A stretch of DNA of 52,126 bases from Paracoccus sediminilitoris (GTDB taxonomy: Bacteria > Pseudomonadota > Alphaproteobacteria > Rhodobacterales > Rhodobacteraceae), in contig NZ_QJPK01000025.1 of NCBI RefSeq assembly GCF_003259195.1, forward strand, positions 1 to 52,126, written 5' to 3'. The notes under the pieces are model-generated. The model was not told the origin of the DNA and did not search any database. It saw nothing but the letters and a program-made list of their open reading frames with translations. A program made the translations under genes and the position numbers. Positions 33,861 through 41,101 of this stretch are shown in pieces (positions within the stretch are counted from its first letter, which is position 1; the number at the start of each line of letters is the position of its first letter).

Positions 33861-34703
33861 TTACAACCCCAGGTCCAGCAGCGCCTGCCGCATCACTGCC
33901 GGATCGGCATCCTTGCCGGTCCAGTAGCGGATGCCGATCACACCCTGCTGGACCAGCATTCCCAACCCGTCGGCGGTCTTGCATCTCTTGTCCTGCGCGG
34001 CCTTCAAAAGACGCGTCAGCGGCGGGTTGTGGATGCCATCGGCCACGACCATGTCGGGCGTGATGCTGTCCAGGTCGATGTCGGGCATGGCGTCGACATC
34101 GGGATAAAGCCCGACCGAGGTCGCGTGGATCACGATGTCGGTCCCCGCTGGAACGCTGAACGTCCCCTCCCACGCGGCATAGCTGGCCTTGGCCTCGGTG
34201 TTGTCGTTCAGCAGGTCCACGACCTCTTGGCCACGATCCTTGCTGCGGTTGACGATGGTGATTTCGCCAGCACCCGCCAGCGCGACCTCGACACCCACAG
34301 CACGGGCGGCACCGCCTGCCCCGAACAGGACGACGCGCTTTCCCTTGGGGTCGCAGACCTGCTGCAGCGCCTTGACGAAGCCGCGCCCGTCGGTGTTTTC
34401 CCCGATCAGCCGATCCCCTTCGCGCACGACCGTGTTCACCGCCCCGATGATCCGGGCCGAGGTTCCCAGTTCGTCCAGATGCGGGATCACGGCGACCTTG
34501 TGGGGGATGGAACAGTTGAAACCGCGCCACCCCATGGCCCGCGCGCCGCGCACGGCATCGCCCAGATCTGCCGGATCGACCTGGCAGTTCAGGTAACGCC
34601 AATCCAGCCCCATGGCGCGATATGCGGCCTCGATCATGGCGACGGTGGGGTTTTCGGCGGCGGGTTTGGCAAAAGAACCGGTCAGCGGCAGAAGAAAATT
34701 CAT
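33861..34703 (-). CDS. AroE-like shikimate/quinate dehydrogenase family protein, atypical substrate site
   Basis: A 280-residue NAD(P)-dependent oxidoreductase of the shikimate dehydrogenase fold. The catalytic Lys (I-P-H-K), Asn (G-A-V-N-T), Asp (N-T-D-G) and late Gln (G-M-L-V-Q-Q) match E. coli AroE, and the Rossmann turn G-A-G-G-A-A is present. The two shikimate-carboxylate serines of AroE (H-S-K-S-P) are absent (A-A-E-N-P), and the Tyr of the D-x-x-Y-x-P-x-x-T block is missing (G-I-H-N-P-P-L-T). It may therefore act on another polyol or cyclic acid rather than serve aromatic synthesis. It follows the GMC oxidoreductase by 32 bases and is probably cotranscribed. Confidence 0.8.
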   Translation of the reverse strand: MNFLLPLTGSFAKPAAENPTVAMIEAAYRAMGLDWRYLNCQVDPADLGDAVRGARAMGWRGFNCSIPHKVAVIPHLDELGTSARIIGAVNTVVREGDRLIGENTDGRGFVKALQQVCDPKGKRVVLFGAGGAARAVGVEVALAGAGEITIVNRSKDRGQEVVDLLNDNTEAKASYAAWEGTFSVPAGTDIVIHATSVGLYPDVDAMPDIDLDSITPDMVVADGIHNPPLTRLLKAAQDKRCKTADGLGMLVQQGVIGIRYWTGKDADPAVMRQALLDLGL

Positions 34704-34735
34704 GTCATGTCCTTGTCAGAGGGTCGGGAACAGGG

Positions 34736-36262
34736 TCAGGCGGCGGCCAGCAGACGCCACTGCCCGCGCAGATGGTCGCCCACGCGCAGCGCCTGCGCCG
34801 CGATGGTCAGGGCGGGGTTCAACGCGGCGCTGGAGGGCATGAATCCGCCATCCACCACATAGAGGTTCCGGTGGTCATGCGCCCGGCACAGGTGATTCAG
34901 CGCCGAGGTCGCGGGGTCGTCCCCCATCCGCACGGTGCCGCATTGATGCGACGGTGCCTCGATCCCGAAGCTGTGGCGCAGAACCACCGGAAAACCCGCG
35001 CGACGCAGCTGGCTGCGGATATGGCGCACGAAGCGGTCATGACCCTCGCGCCCGCCGGGGGCGTATTCGATCTGGACCCGGTCATCGGGCAACAGGCGCA
35101 CGCGGCTGTCGTGGTGGGGCAGATCCTCGGACATGCACAGCCAGTCGACGCTGTGCCGGCCCAGCCAATCGGCCATGGCGCGCGGTATCTGCGGATAGGT
35201 GGACCGGATCATCGGCCCGCTGATGTTGCCCAGCATCTGCAGGTTGCCCCGCGCATCGGGGTCATCGGGCAGCCCGTGATAGAAATCGTTCACCGACAGC
35301 GTCTTGGGAAAGCGTGTCGGGTTCGTGGCAAAGGGGCGCAGGCCCATCAGCCCCGTCAGGTGGTGGTTCATCAGGTATCGCCCGACAACGCCCGACCGGT
35401 TCGCCAAACCCTGCGGCATCGCCTGATTGGCCGAGCGCAGCAGGATCAGCGCCGAATTGATCGCCCCGGCCGACAGGACCACCAGGGGTGCCGATATCCG
35501 CAAGGGGGTGTTGCCATGCGTCAGCTCGACCCCGGTGATCCGGCCGTCCTGGTCGTCGGAGATCAGGCGCGTCACCTTGGCACCGGTCCACAGCGTCACG
35601 TCGGGATGATCCAGCAGGGGACGGATCAGCCGCGTGTCGGCGTCGCCCTTGGCATCCCACCGGCAGGCAAAGGCGTCGCAGGTGCCGCACCGCCGGCACG
35701 TCCCGCCCGGCCCATAGTCCACCGCCGAGGGCATGGGAAAGGGATGCAACCCCAGCCTCGCCAGCCGCTCCGCCATGTCGGCGATGACGGGTTCATGGGG
35801 GATGGCGGCATAGGCATAGGGGTCGCGGTCCTGCTCGGTCGGATCGGCGCCCGCCTGGCCGCGCACGCCGAACAGACGCTCGGCCTTATCATAATGGGGA
35901 CGCAGCTGGTCATAGGTGACGGGCCAGCCCGTCGACACGCCCCCCGCAAAGGATTGTTCGCGAAAATCGCTGTCGCGGAACCGGAACATCGCCGTGCCAT
36001 AGAATTTCGTGTGTCCCCCCACGTGATAATACTGCCCCGGCCGAAAGCGGCGCCCATCGGCATGCTGCCATTCATCGGTGGTGCGATAGCGGGCCTGGGC
36101 AAAGACCGCGTCGGGATCGGAATTCTGCGGCTCGTTCGGCAGGAAATCGCCGCGTTCCAGGATCAGGATCCTGGCCCCCGTCCCTGCCAGCTGATGGGCC
36201 ACCGCCCCTCCGCCCACGCCCGAGCCGATGATGATCACATCCGGCGAAATATCCTGATCCAT
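34736..36262 (-). CDS. GMC-family FAD oxidoreductase with a four-cysteine cluster
   Basis: A 508-residue flavoprotein with the FAD-binding G-S-G-V-G-G-G-A at residues 13-20, E36 binding ribose, and the C-terminal N-P-A-L-T-I-A-A-Q-A-L-R block. The catalytic pair is probably the His in H-Q-C-G-T-V and the Asn in A-L-N-P. No signal peptide is seen. C189-x2-C192-x2-C195-x4-C200 sits where some membrane-linked GMC dehydrogenases carry extra cysteines and could bind iron-sulfur or zinc. GGGAGG lies upstream of the ATG at 36262. It probably oxidises an alcohol or polyol, with the AroE-like protein next in the operon and a divergent AraC regulator. Confidence 0.85.
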   Translation of the reverse strand: MDQDISPDVIIIGSGVGGGAVAHQLAGTGARILILERGDFLPNEPQNSDPDAVFAQARYRTTDEWQHADGRRFRPGQYYHVGGHTKFYGTAMFRFRDSDFREQSFAGGVSTGWPVTYDQLRPHYDKAERLFGVRGQAGADPTEQDRDPYAYAAIPHEPVIADMAERLARLGLHPFPMPSAVDYGPGGTCRRCGTCDAFACRWDAKGDADTRLIRPLLDHPDVTLWTGAKVTRLISDDQDGRITGVELTHGNTPLRISAPLVVLSAGAINSALILLRSANQAMPQGLANRSGVVGRYLMNHHLTGLMGLRPFATNPTRFPKTLSVNDFYHGLPDDPDARGNLQMLGNISGPMIRSTYPQIPRAMADWLGRHSVDWLCMSEDLPHHDSRVRLLPDDRVQIEYAPGGREGHDRFVRHIRSQLRRAGFPVVLRHSFGIEAPSHQCGTVRMGDDPATSALNHLCRAHDHRNLYVVDGGFMPSSAALNPALTIAAQALRVGDHLRGQWRLLAAA

Positions 36263-36382
36263 GCGGCCTCCCTGTCTTTCGGGCTTGGACAGTAGCCCCA
36301 CAGGCAGAGGACGCCATTCCCACGGGCCGCCTTTTCTTGTAGGATTGCCGCATTCTGCGGGCGCCAAAGGGGTGGAACCATC

Positions 36383-37264
36383 ATGCAACCCTTTTTCGAA
36401 CAGGTGGGCATTCCACAGGATCGATCGTGGCTGCTTTACGACCGCCAGTTGGCGGAGTTCCCGTTCAACTGGCACTATCACCCCGAATACGAACTGACCC
36501 TGACCCTGAACAGCCGCGGCATGCGGTTCGTGGGTGACAGCGTCGAGCCCTATGGTGACGGCGATCTGGTTCTGCTGGCCCCCAATGTTCCCCATGCCTG
36601 GCAATCAGGCGCGGTCATTGCCGGGCATTCGGGTCCGGGAAACCTGCATCGGGCGCTGGTCTGCTGGTTCGACGGCACATGGGCGATGCGCCTGACCGAA
36701 CTGGTCCCCGAACTGGCCCCCATGGCCGCGCTGCTGGATCGGGCGCGCCGGGGGTTGGCCTTCGGGCAGGCGACCTCGGACCGCTTGCGCGACCGGATGC
36801 TGGCAATGCCGAACCTGCCCGACATGGAGCGCGCGATCGAGATGCAGGCGATCCTGGGTCAGCTGGCCCGCGCCCCGGACGCGCGACCCCTGGCCGCCGG
36901 AGAGATCGTCGTCGGCCAGATCCCACGCGACCGCGACCGGATGCAACGCGTGCTGGACTGGCTGCACCTGCATTACCGCGAACCGTTGCGGCTGGCCCCC
37001 CTGTGCGATCTGGCCAATCTGACCGAAAGTCAGCTGCAACGCGTCTTCAAGCGCGCGACCCGCATGTCGATCAGCCAATACGTGAACCAGCTGCGCCTTG
37101 GGCAGGCCTGCCAGCTGCTGGTCCGCACCGATCGCAGCATGGCGCTGATCGCGACCGATTGCGGCTTCAGCGATGCGGCCCATTTCGCCCGCCAGTTCAG
37201 GGCCGCAAGGTCCACGACCCCCAGCCGCTATCGCACGATGTTTCGCCACGCCATGACCGAATGA
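36383..37264 (+). CDS. AraC-family transcriptional regulator
   Basis: A 293-residue regulator. An N-terminal cupin sensor covers about residues 15-110 (F-N-W-H-Y-H-P-E-Y-E-L, with L-L-A-P-N-V-P-H-A-W), and two AraC helix-turn-helix motifs cover about 190-285 (L-A-P-L-C-D-L-A-N-L-T-E-S-Q-L-Q-R-V-F-K and I-A-T-D-C-G-F-S-D-A-A-H-F-A-R-Q-F). The cupin histidines suggest a sugar or polyol ligand. It diverges from the GMC operon with a 120-base gap, the normal layout for local control. Confidence 0.9.
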   Translation: MQPFFEQVGIPQDRSWLLYDRQLAEFPFNWHYHPEYELTLTLNSRGMRFVGDSVEPYGDGDLVLLAPNVPHAWQSGAVIAGHSGPGNLHRALVCWFDGTWAMRLTELVPELAPMAALLDRARRGLAFGQATSDRLRDRMLAMPNLPDMERAIEMQAILGQLARAPDARPLAAGEIVVGQIPRDRDRMQRVLDWLHLHYREPLRLAPLCDLANLTESQLQRVFKRATRMSISQYVNQLRLGQACQLLVRTDRSMALIATDCGFSDAAHFARQFRAARSTTPSRYRTMFRHAMTE

Positions 37265-37284
37265 CGTTTCCCCTGCATCTATGC

Positions 37285-37309
37285 CAAAGGCTAGCGCTTT
37301 ATACCTTTG
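37285..37309. promoter_or_regulatory. Inverted repeat CAAAGG-N13-CCTTTG
   Basis: Six-base perfect arms with a 13-base spacer lie 77 bases before the signalling operon start, in the gap after the AraC gene. TACCTTT in the right arm is close to the TACYYMT heptamer bound by NarL-type regulators, and a NarL-type gene ends this operon. Autoregulation is a guess. Confidence 0.35.
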
Positions 37310-37385
37310 CGGGTTTGTCGCCCGCCCCCGTTCCATGAGATAACGCCGGGACCGCCCTTTTTCAGGATTTGTCAGGAATTTCGCC

Positions 37386-37871
37386 ATGAACATGCTTCGA
37401 TCGGCGGCGATTGCCGCAATCAGTCTTGCAGGCCTGCAAGCCGCGATGGCGGATGCCGTCGTCGCATCCGAGGTGCTGATGACCATCACAACCACCGAGG
37501 GCGAGCGCGAATACGACCTGCAGGCGCTGCAGGCGCTGCCGCAGACCAGCTTTTCCACCTCGACCATCTGGACCGAGGGCGAACAGGAATTCACCGGTGT
37601 GCTGCTGTCGGATCTGCTGTCCGATGCGGGCATCACCGACGGCGAGATCATGGCGACCGCCATCAACGATTACGCCGTCGAGATCCCCCTGGACGAGATC
37701 GATGACATTGCCCCCATCGTCGCCTATCATCTGAATGGCGAACCGATGTCCGTTCGCGACAAGGGACCGCTTTGGATCGTCTATCCCTATGACATGTCGG
37801 TGGATTATCAGACCGAGACCAATTACTCGCGCAGCATCTGGCAACTGGACCGGATCGTGCAGGCCGACTAG
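37386..37871 (+). CDS. Periplasmic sulfite-oxidase-fold (molybdopterin-binding-like) protein without cofactor cysteine
   Basis: A 161-residue protein with a signal peptide ending A-A-M-A-D at about residue 23. The mature part follows the oxidoreductase molybdopterin-binding fold: L-Q-A-L-Q-A-L-P-Q-T-S-F-S-T-S-T, F-T-G-V-L-L-S-D-L-L, I-V-A-Y-H-L-N-G-E-P-M-S and G-P-L-W-I-V-Y-P-Y-D. Catalytic members (sulfite oxidase, MsrP) bind molybdenum through a Cys in an R-C motif; this protein has no Cys. It lies 9 bases before the hybrid kinase gene and probably acts as a periplasmic sensing partner. That role is inferred from operon position. Confidence 0.78.
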   Translation: MNMLRSAAIAAISLAGLQAAMADAVVASEVLMTITTTEGEREYDLQALQALPQTSFSTSTIWTEGEQEFTGVLLSDLLSDAGITDGEIMATAINDYAVEIPLDEIDDIAPIVAYHLNGEPMSVRDKGPLWIVYPYDMSVDYQTETNYSRSIWQLDRIVQAD

Positions 37872-37880
37872 GTCCGCCCT

Positions 37881-40448
37881 GTGGCACACGGATCGGGGTT
37901 GCGCCTGATGCGGTATGGCTTCGGGTCGCGCCGCGCCCGGATCGGGCTTGGGCTCTTCTTCCTGGTGATCGTGACGGCAGTCGTGGGCGTCCTGCATTTC
38001 AACCGCGACATGCGCGACCAGATCCAGGCACTCAGCAGGGCCAATTCCGACAGCACCCAATGGTTCCTGGCCCAGTCCGAGGTCGAGATGTTCGCCCTGC
38101 GCAATGCCGCAATGGCGCTGATCGCAGCCCCGGGCGGGGATTTGGAGGCGCTGCGCAACCGCTTCGACATCCTTTATTCGCGCATTAACACGGTCGAATT
38201 CGGGCAGAATTTTGCCCAACTGCGGCAGGAGCCCGCGGTGGCGACGGCGCTGCAATCCGTCAAGACAATGCTGGCGGATGCGATCCCGCTGATTGACGGC
38301 GATGACGCCACGCTGCGCGCCGCAGCGCCCGACCTGCTGGACCGGATCAATGCCGTGGCGCCTGACCTGCGCACGATTTCCCTGGAGGGCATCAGCCATT
38401 TTTCCCAGACGTCGGACGCGCGGCGTCAGACGGTCGTCGCCACCTTGGACGAATTGGCGGGCATCATCCTGCTGCTGTTCATCGTTCTGGCAGGAGGCGT
38501 GCTGTTCCTGTTCCTGACTATCGGTTCGATCATCGCCCAGCGCGACAGCATCACCTTGGCGCGCAACCGGTTGAACGCGCTTTTCGAAACCTCGATCGAC
38601 GCTATCGTGGTCGCCGATCATCGCGGCACGATCCGCAATTTCAACTCGGCCGCCGAGCGGATCTATGGCTATACCCGCGCCGAGGCCATCGGCGCCGATA
38701 TCCGCGATCTGCTGACCCCGCCCGAAAGGCTGGAAGCGGTCGAAGCCCTGTTGGAACGCCTGCGCCGCGGCGAACTGCTGGTCGATGACAATGCCGCCGG
38801 CATCACCCAGTCGCGCGCCCTGCACAAGCAAGGCCACACCATCCCCGTCGAGGTTTCGGTTTCCTTCAACGAGGACCGCGACGGAAATCTGCTGGTCGCC
38901 TTTGTCCGCGACGTGACGCACCGGGTCGAGACCGAGGCCGAACTGATCGCCGCCCGCGACCGCGCGTTGGAGGGGGAACAGGCCAAGGCGCGCATGATCG
39001 CCGTCATGAACCACGAGATGCGCACGCCGCTGAACGGCATCCTGGGGACGCTCGACCTGATGCGGGATACCGCACCGACGGCCGATCAGGCGCGCTATCT
39101 GGCCGCCATGCAGCACTCTGCCGACCTGCTTCTGCACCATGTCAACGATGTGCTGGACGCATCCCGCACCTATAACGAACAGATCCAGCTGAACCTGACC
39201 CCCTTCGATCCCGCAGCCACGATCCGGGATCTGCTGGACGGGTTGCGCGCCAGCGCCCGCCAATGCGGCAACGAGCTGACCTTCGAAAGCTTTGGCCAGG
39301 ACGACCGGCTGCTTTTGGGCGATGTCGGAAAGATAAGGCAGGTCGTGGTCAACCTGGTCGGCAATGCCATCAAATTCACCCAAGGCGGCCAGATCACTGT
39401 CCAGCTGGACAGGATCGGCGGATCGGGCCTGATCGAATTGCAGGTCGGCGATACCGGCACAGGCATCGCCGATCAGGATCTGGACCGCATCTTTGACGAA
39501 TTCGTCACATTGGGTTCGTTCTTTGACCGCAAGGCCGAAGGCACCGGATTGGGCCTTGCGATCGTCAAGCGTCTGGTCACGGCCATGAACGGAGAGATCG
39601 ACGTGGTCAGCGAGCTTGGTGAAGGCAGCGCCTTCACCATCCGCCTGCCCCTGGCCATCGCCGATGAAACGGCCAGCATCGCAGCGCAGGATCTGACCCC
39701 TGCCAACGTCGTGGCCCATCGCGATGACCGCCACGATGACCGTCGGATCCTTCTGGTCGAGGACAATGAGATCAACCGCCTTGTCGCCCGCGAGATACTG
39801 AAAAGCTATGGCTGCGTCGTGACCGAAGCCGTTGATGGCATGGCCGGGGTCGAGGCGGCGCAGCATCACCCCTTCGACCTTGTCCTGATGGATATCAGCA
39901 TGCCGCGCCTGAACGGCGTGGACGCGACCGGCAGGATACGGGCGGGCGACGGTGCGAATGCCGCGACCCCCATCATCGCGCTGACAGCCCATGCCACGCC
40001 CGAGGATCTGGCCCGTTTCCGGGCCGCCGGGATGGAGGACGCGCTGATCAAACCGCTGGACAGGGCCGTGCTCAAGGCGCTTCTGGACCGCCATCTGGTA
40101 CGCCGCGCCCCCCTGTCGCACCCCAGGCCCGCGTCCGATCTTGCGTCCCTGCTGGGTGCGGATGCAGCCGCGGATCTTCTGGACCGGGTCCGCCGCGAGC
40201 TGGACGATGGGCTGGCCCGCCTGTCCGAGGCGCCCGCCGATATGGAGCCCGATGACCTGGCCCGCCTGGCCCACAAGATGGCCGGCAGCGCCGCCGTCAT
40301 CGGCCAGGAAAGCATGCGCGTCGCGCTGGCCCGGCTGGAGACCGGGTTTCGGGCCGCCCGCACGCCGCAATCGCGCGAAATGATGCGCAAGGACGCTTCG
40401 CTGTTGCGTGCAACCACGGATTGCACGAAGCTTCAGATCAGGACCTGA
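37881..40448 (+). CDS. Hybrid sensor histidine kinase with PAS, receiver and HPt domains
   Basis: A membrane kinase of 855 residues from GTG at 37881 (an ATG at 37908 is equally possible). Order: membrane segment at 21-40; periplasmic helical sensor at 41-192; membrane segment at 193-218; PAS at about 230-340; HisKA with H378 in N-H-E-M-R-T-P-L-N-G; ATPase domain with N-A-I-K-F-T, D-T-G-T-G-I and G-T-G-L-G-L-A-I-V; receiver with D671 in L-V-L-M-D-I-S-M-P; and a C-terminal HPt with H798 in A-H-K-M-A-G-S-A. A full phosphorelay is thus present in one chain, with output likely through the NarL-type regulator encoded 43 bases downstream. The periplasmic protein upstream may be its input. Confidence 0.92.
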   Translation: MAHGSGLRLMRYGFGSRRARIGLGLFFLVIVTAVVGVLHFNRDMRDQIQALSRANSDSTQWFLAQSEVEMFALRNAAMALIAAPGGDLEALRNRFDILYSRINTVEFGQNFAQLRQEPAVATALQSVKTMLADAIPLIDGDDATLRAAAPDLLDRINAVAPDLRTISLEGISHFSQTSDARRQTVVATLDELAGIILLLFIVLAGGVLFLFLTIGSIIAQRDSITLARNRLNALFETSIDAIVVADHRGTIRNFNSAAERIYGYTRAEAIGADIRDLLTPPERLEAVEALLERLRRGELLVDDNAAGITQSRALHKQGHTIPVEVSVSFNEDRDGNLLVAFVRDVTHRVETEAELIAARDRALEGEQAKARMIAVMNHEMRTPLNGILGTLDLMRDTAPTADQARYLAAMQHSADLLLHHVNDVLDASRTYNEQIQLNLTPFDPAATIRDLLDGLRASARQCGNELTFESFGQDDRLLLGDVGKIRQVVVNLVGNAIKFTQGGQITVQLDRIGGSGLIELQVGDTGTGIADQDLDRIFDEFVTLGSFFDRKAEGTGLGLAIVKRLVTAMNGEIDVVSELGEGSAFTIRLPLAIADETASIAAQDLTPANVVAHRDDRHDDRRILLVEDNEINRLVAREILKSYGCVVTEAVDGMAGVEAAQHHPFDLVLMDISMPRLNGVDATGRIRAGDGANAATPIIALTAHATPEDLARFRAAGMEDALIKPLDRAVLKALLDRHLVRRAPLSHPRPASDLASLLGADAAADLLDRVRRELDDGLARLSEAPADMEPDDLARLAHKMAGSAAVIGQESMRVALARLETGFRAARTPQSREMMRKDASLLRATTDCTKLQIRT

Positions 40449-40491
40449 TGGCAACCCGCCCGGGTCGTGCCATTGCTAAACAGGTTGATTG

Positions 40492-41097
40492 ATGCGCCTC
40501 TTGATTGCCGACGACCATGATCTTGTCCGGGAAGCCATTGCCGCCCTGCTGAAGGGCCAGGGCTTCGCGGATGTCACCGGGGTGGCGTCCCTGCCCTTGG
40601 CCGTCGAGGCGATCGAGGCATCTGTCGAACATCCCTTCGATGTCATCCTGCTGGACTATGACATGCCGGGGATGGGCGGACTGGCGGGCTTGCATCGCGT
40701 GATGCAGCTTGCCCCGGATGCCGCCGTGGCGCTGATTTCGGGGGCGGCCTCGCCCACGGTCGCGCGACAGGCGCTTGATGCCGGGGCGCGCGGGTTCCTG
40801 CCCAAGACCCTGGCCTCGACCTCTCTGGGCATGGCCATTCGGTTGATCGCCTCGGGGCAGGTCTTCGTGCCCTATGAGTTCATGGAGCAGGAGGAAAACA
40901 ACCCCATCGCCAACCTGACCAAGCGGGAAACGGACGTCCTGCGCGGACTTTGCGCGGGGAAATCCAACAAGGTGATGGCCAACGACCTGCAGCTGGCCGA
41001 AGTGACGGTCAAACTGCATGTCAAGACGCTTTGCCGCAAGCTGGGCGCGGTGAACCGCACCCAGGCCGCCCTGATCGGCAAGGAAAAGCTGGGCTGA
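40492..41097 (+). CDS. NarL/FixJ-type response regulator
   Basis: A 201-residue two-domain regulator. The receiver has the acidic pair D7-D8, phosphoacceptor D55 in I-L-L-D-Y-D-M-P-G-M-G-G, and K104 in L-P-K-T. The LuxR-type helix-turn-helix is at about 135-198 (L-T-K-R-E-T-D-V-L-R-G-L, then A-E-V-T-V-K-L-H-V-K-T-L-C-R-K-L). The ATG at 40492 follows AACAGGTTGATTG, a weak ribosome site. Partner of the hybrid kinase. Confidence 0.9.
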   Translation: MRLLIADDHDLVREAIAALLKGQGFADVTGVASLPLAVEAIEASVEHPFDVILLDYDMPGMGGLAGLHRVMQLAPDAAVALISGAASPTVARQALDAGARGFLPKTLASTSLGMAIRLIASGQVFVPYEFMEQEENNPIANLTKRETDVLRGLCAGKSNKVMANDLQLAEVTVKLHVKTLCRKLGAVNRTQAALIGKEKLG

Positions 41098-41101
41098 TCC
41101 C

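Noticed and set aside
34622..36295. A 557-residue plus-strand open frame opposite the GMC gene
   Set aside because: It is a shadow frame rich in Arg, His and Gln; the GMC protein on the other strand has clear motifs.
37362..40454. A 1030-residue open frame on the minus strand opposite the kinase operon
   Set aside because: It is the antisense of clear kinase, receiver and HPt domains; its His/Gln/Asp-rich composition is typical of a high-GC shadow frame, and it has no family features.
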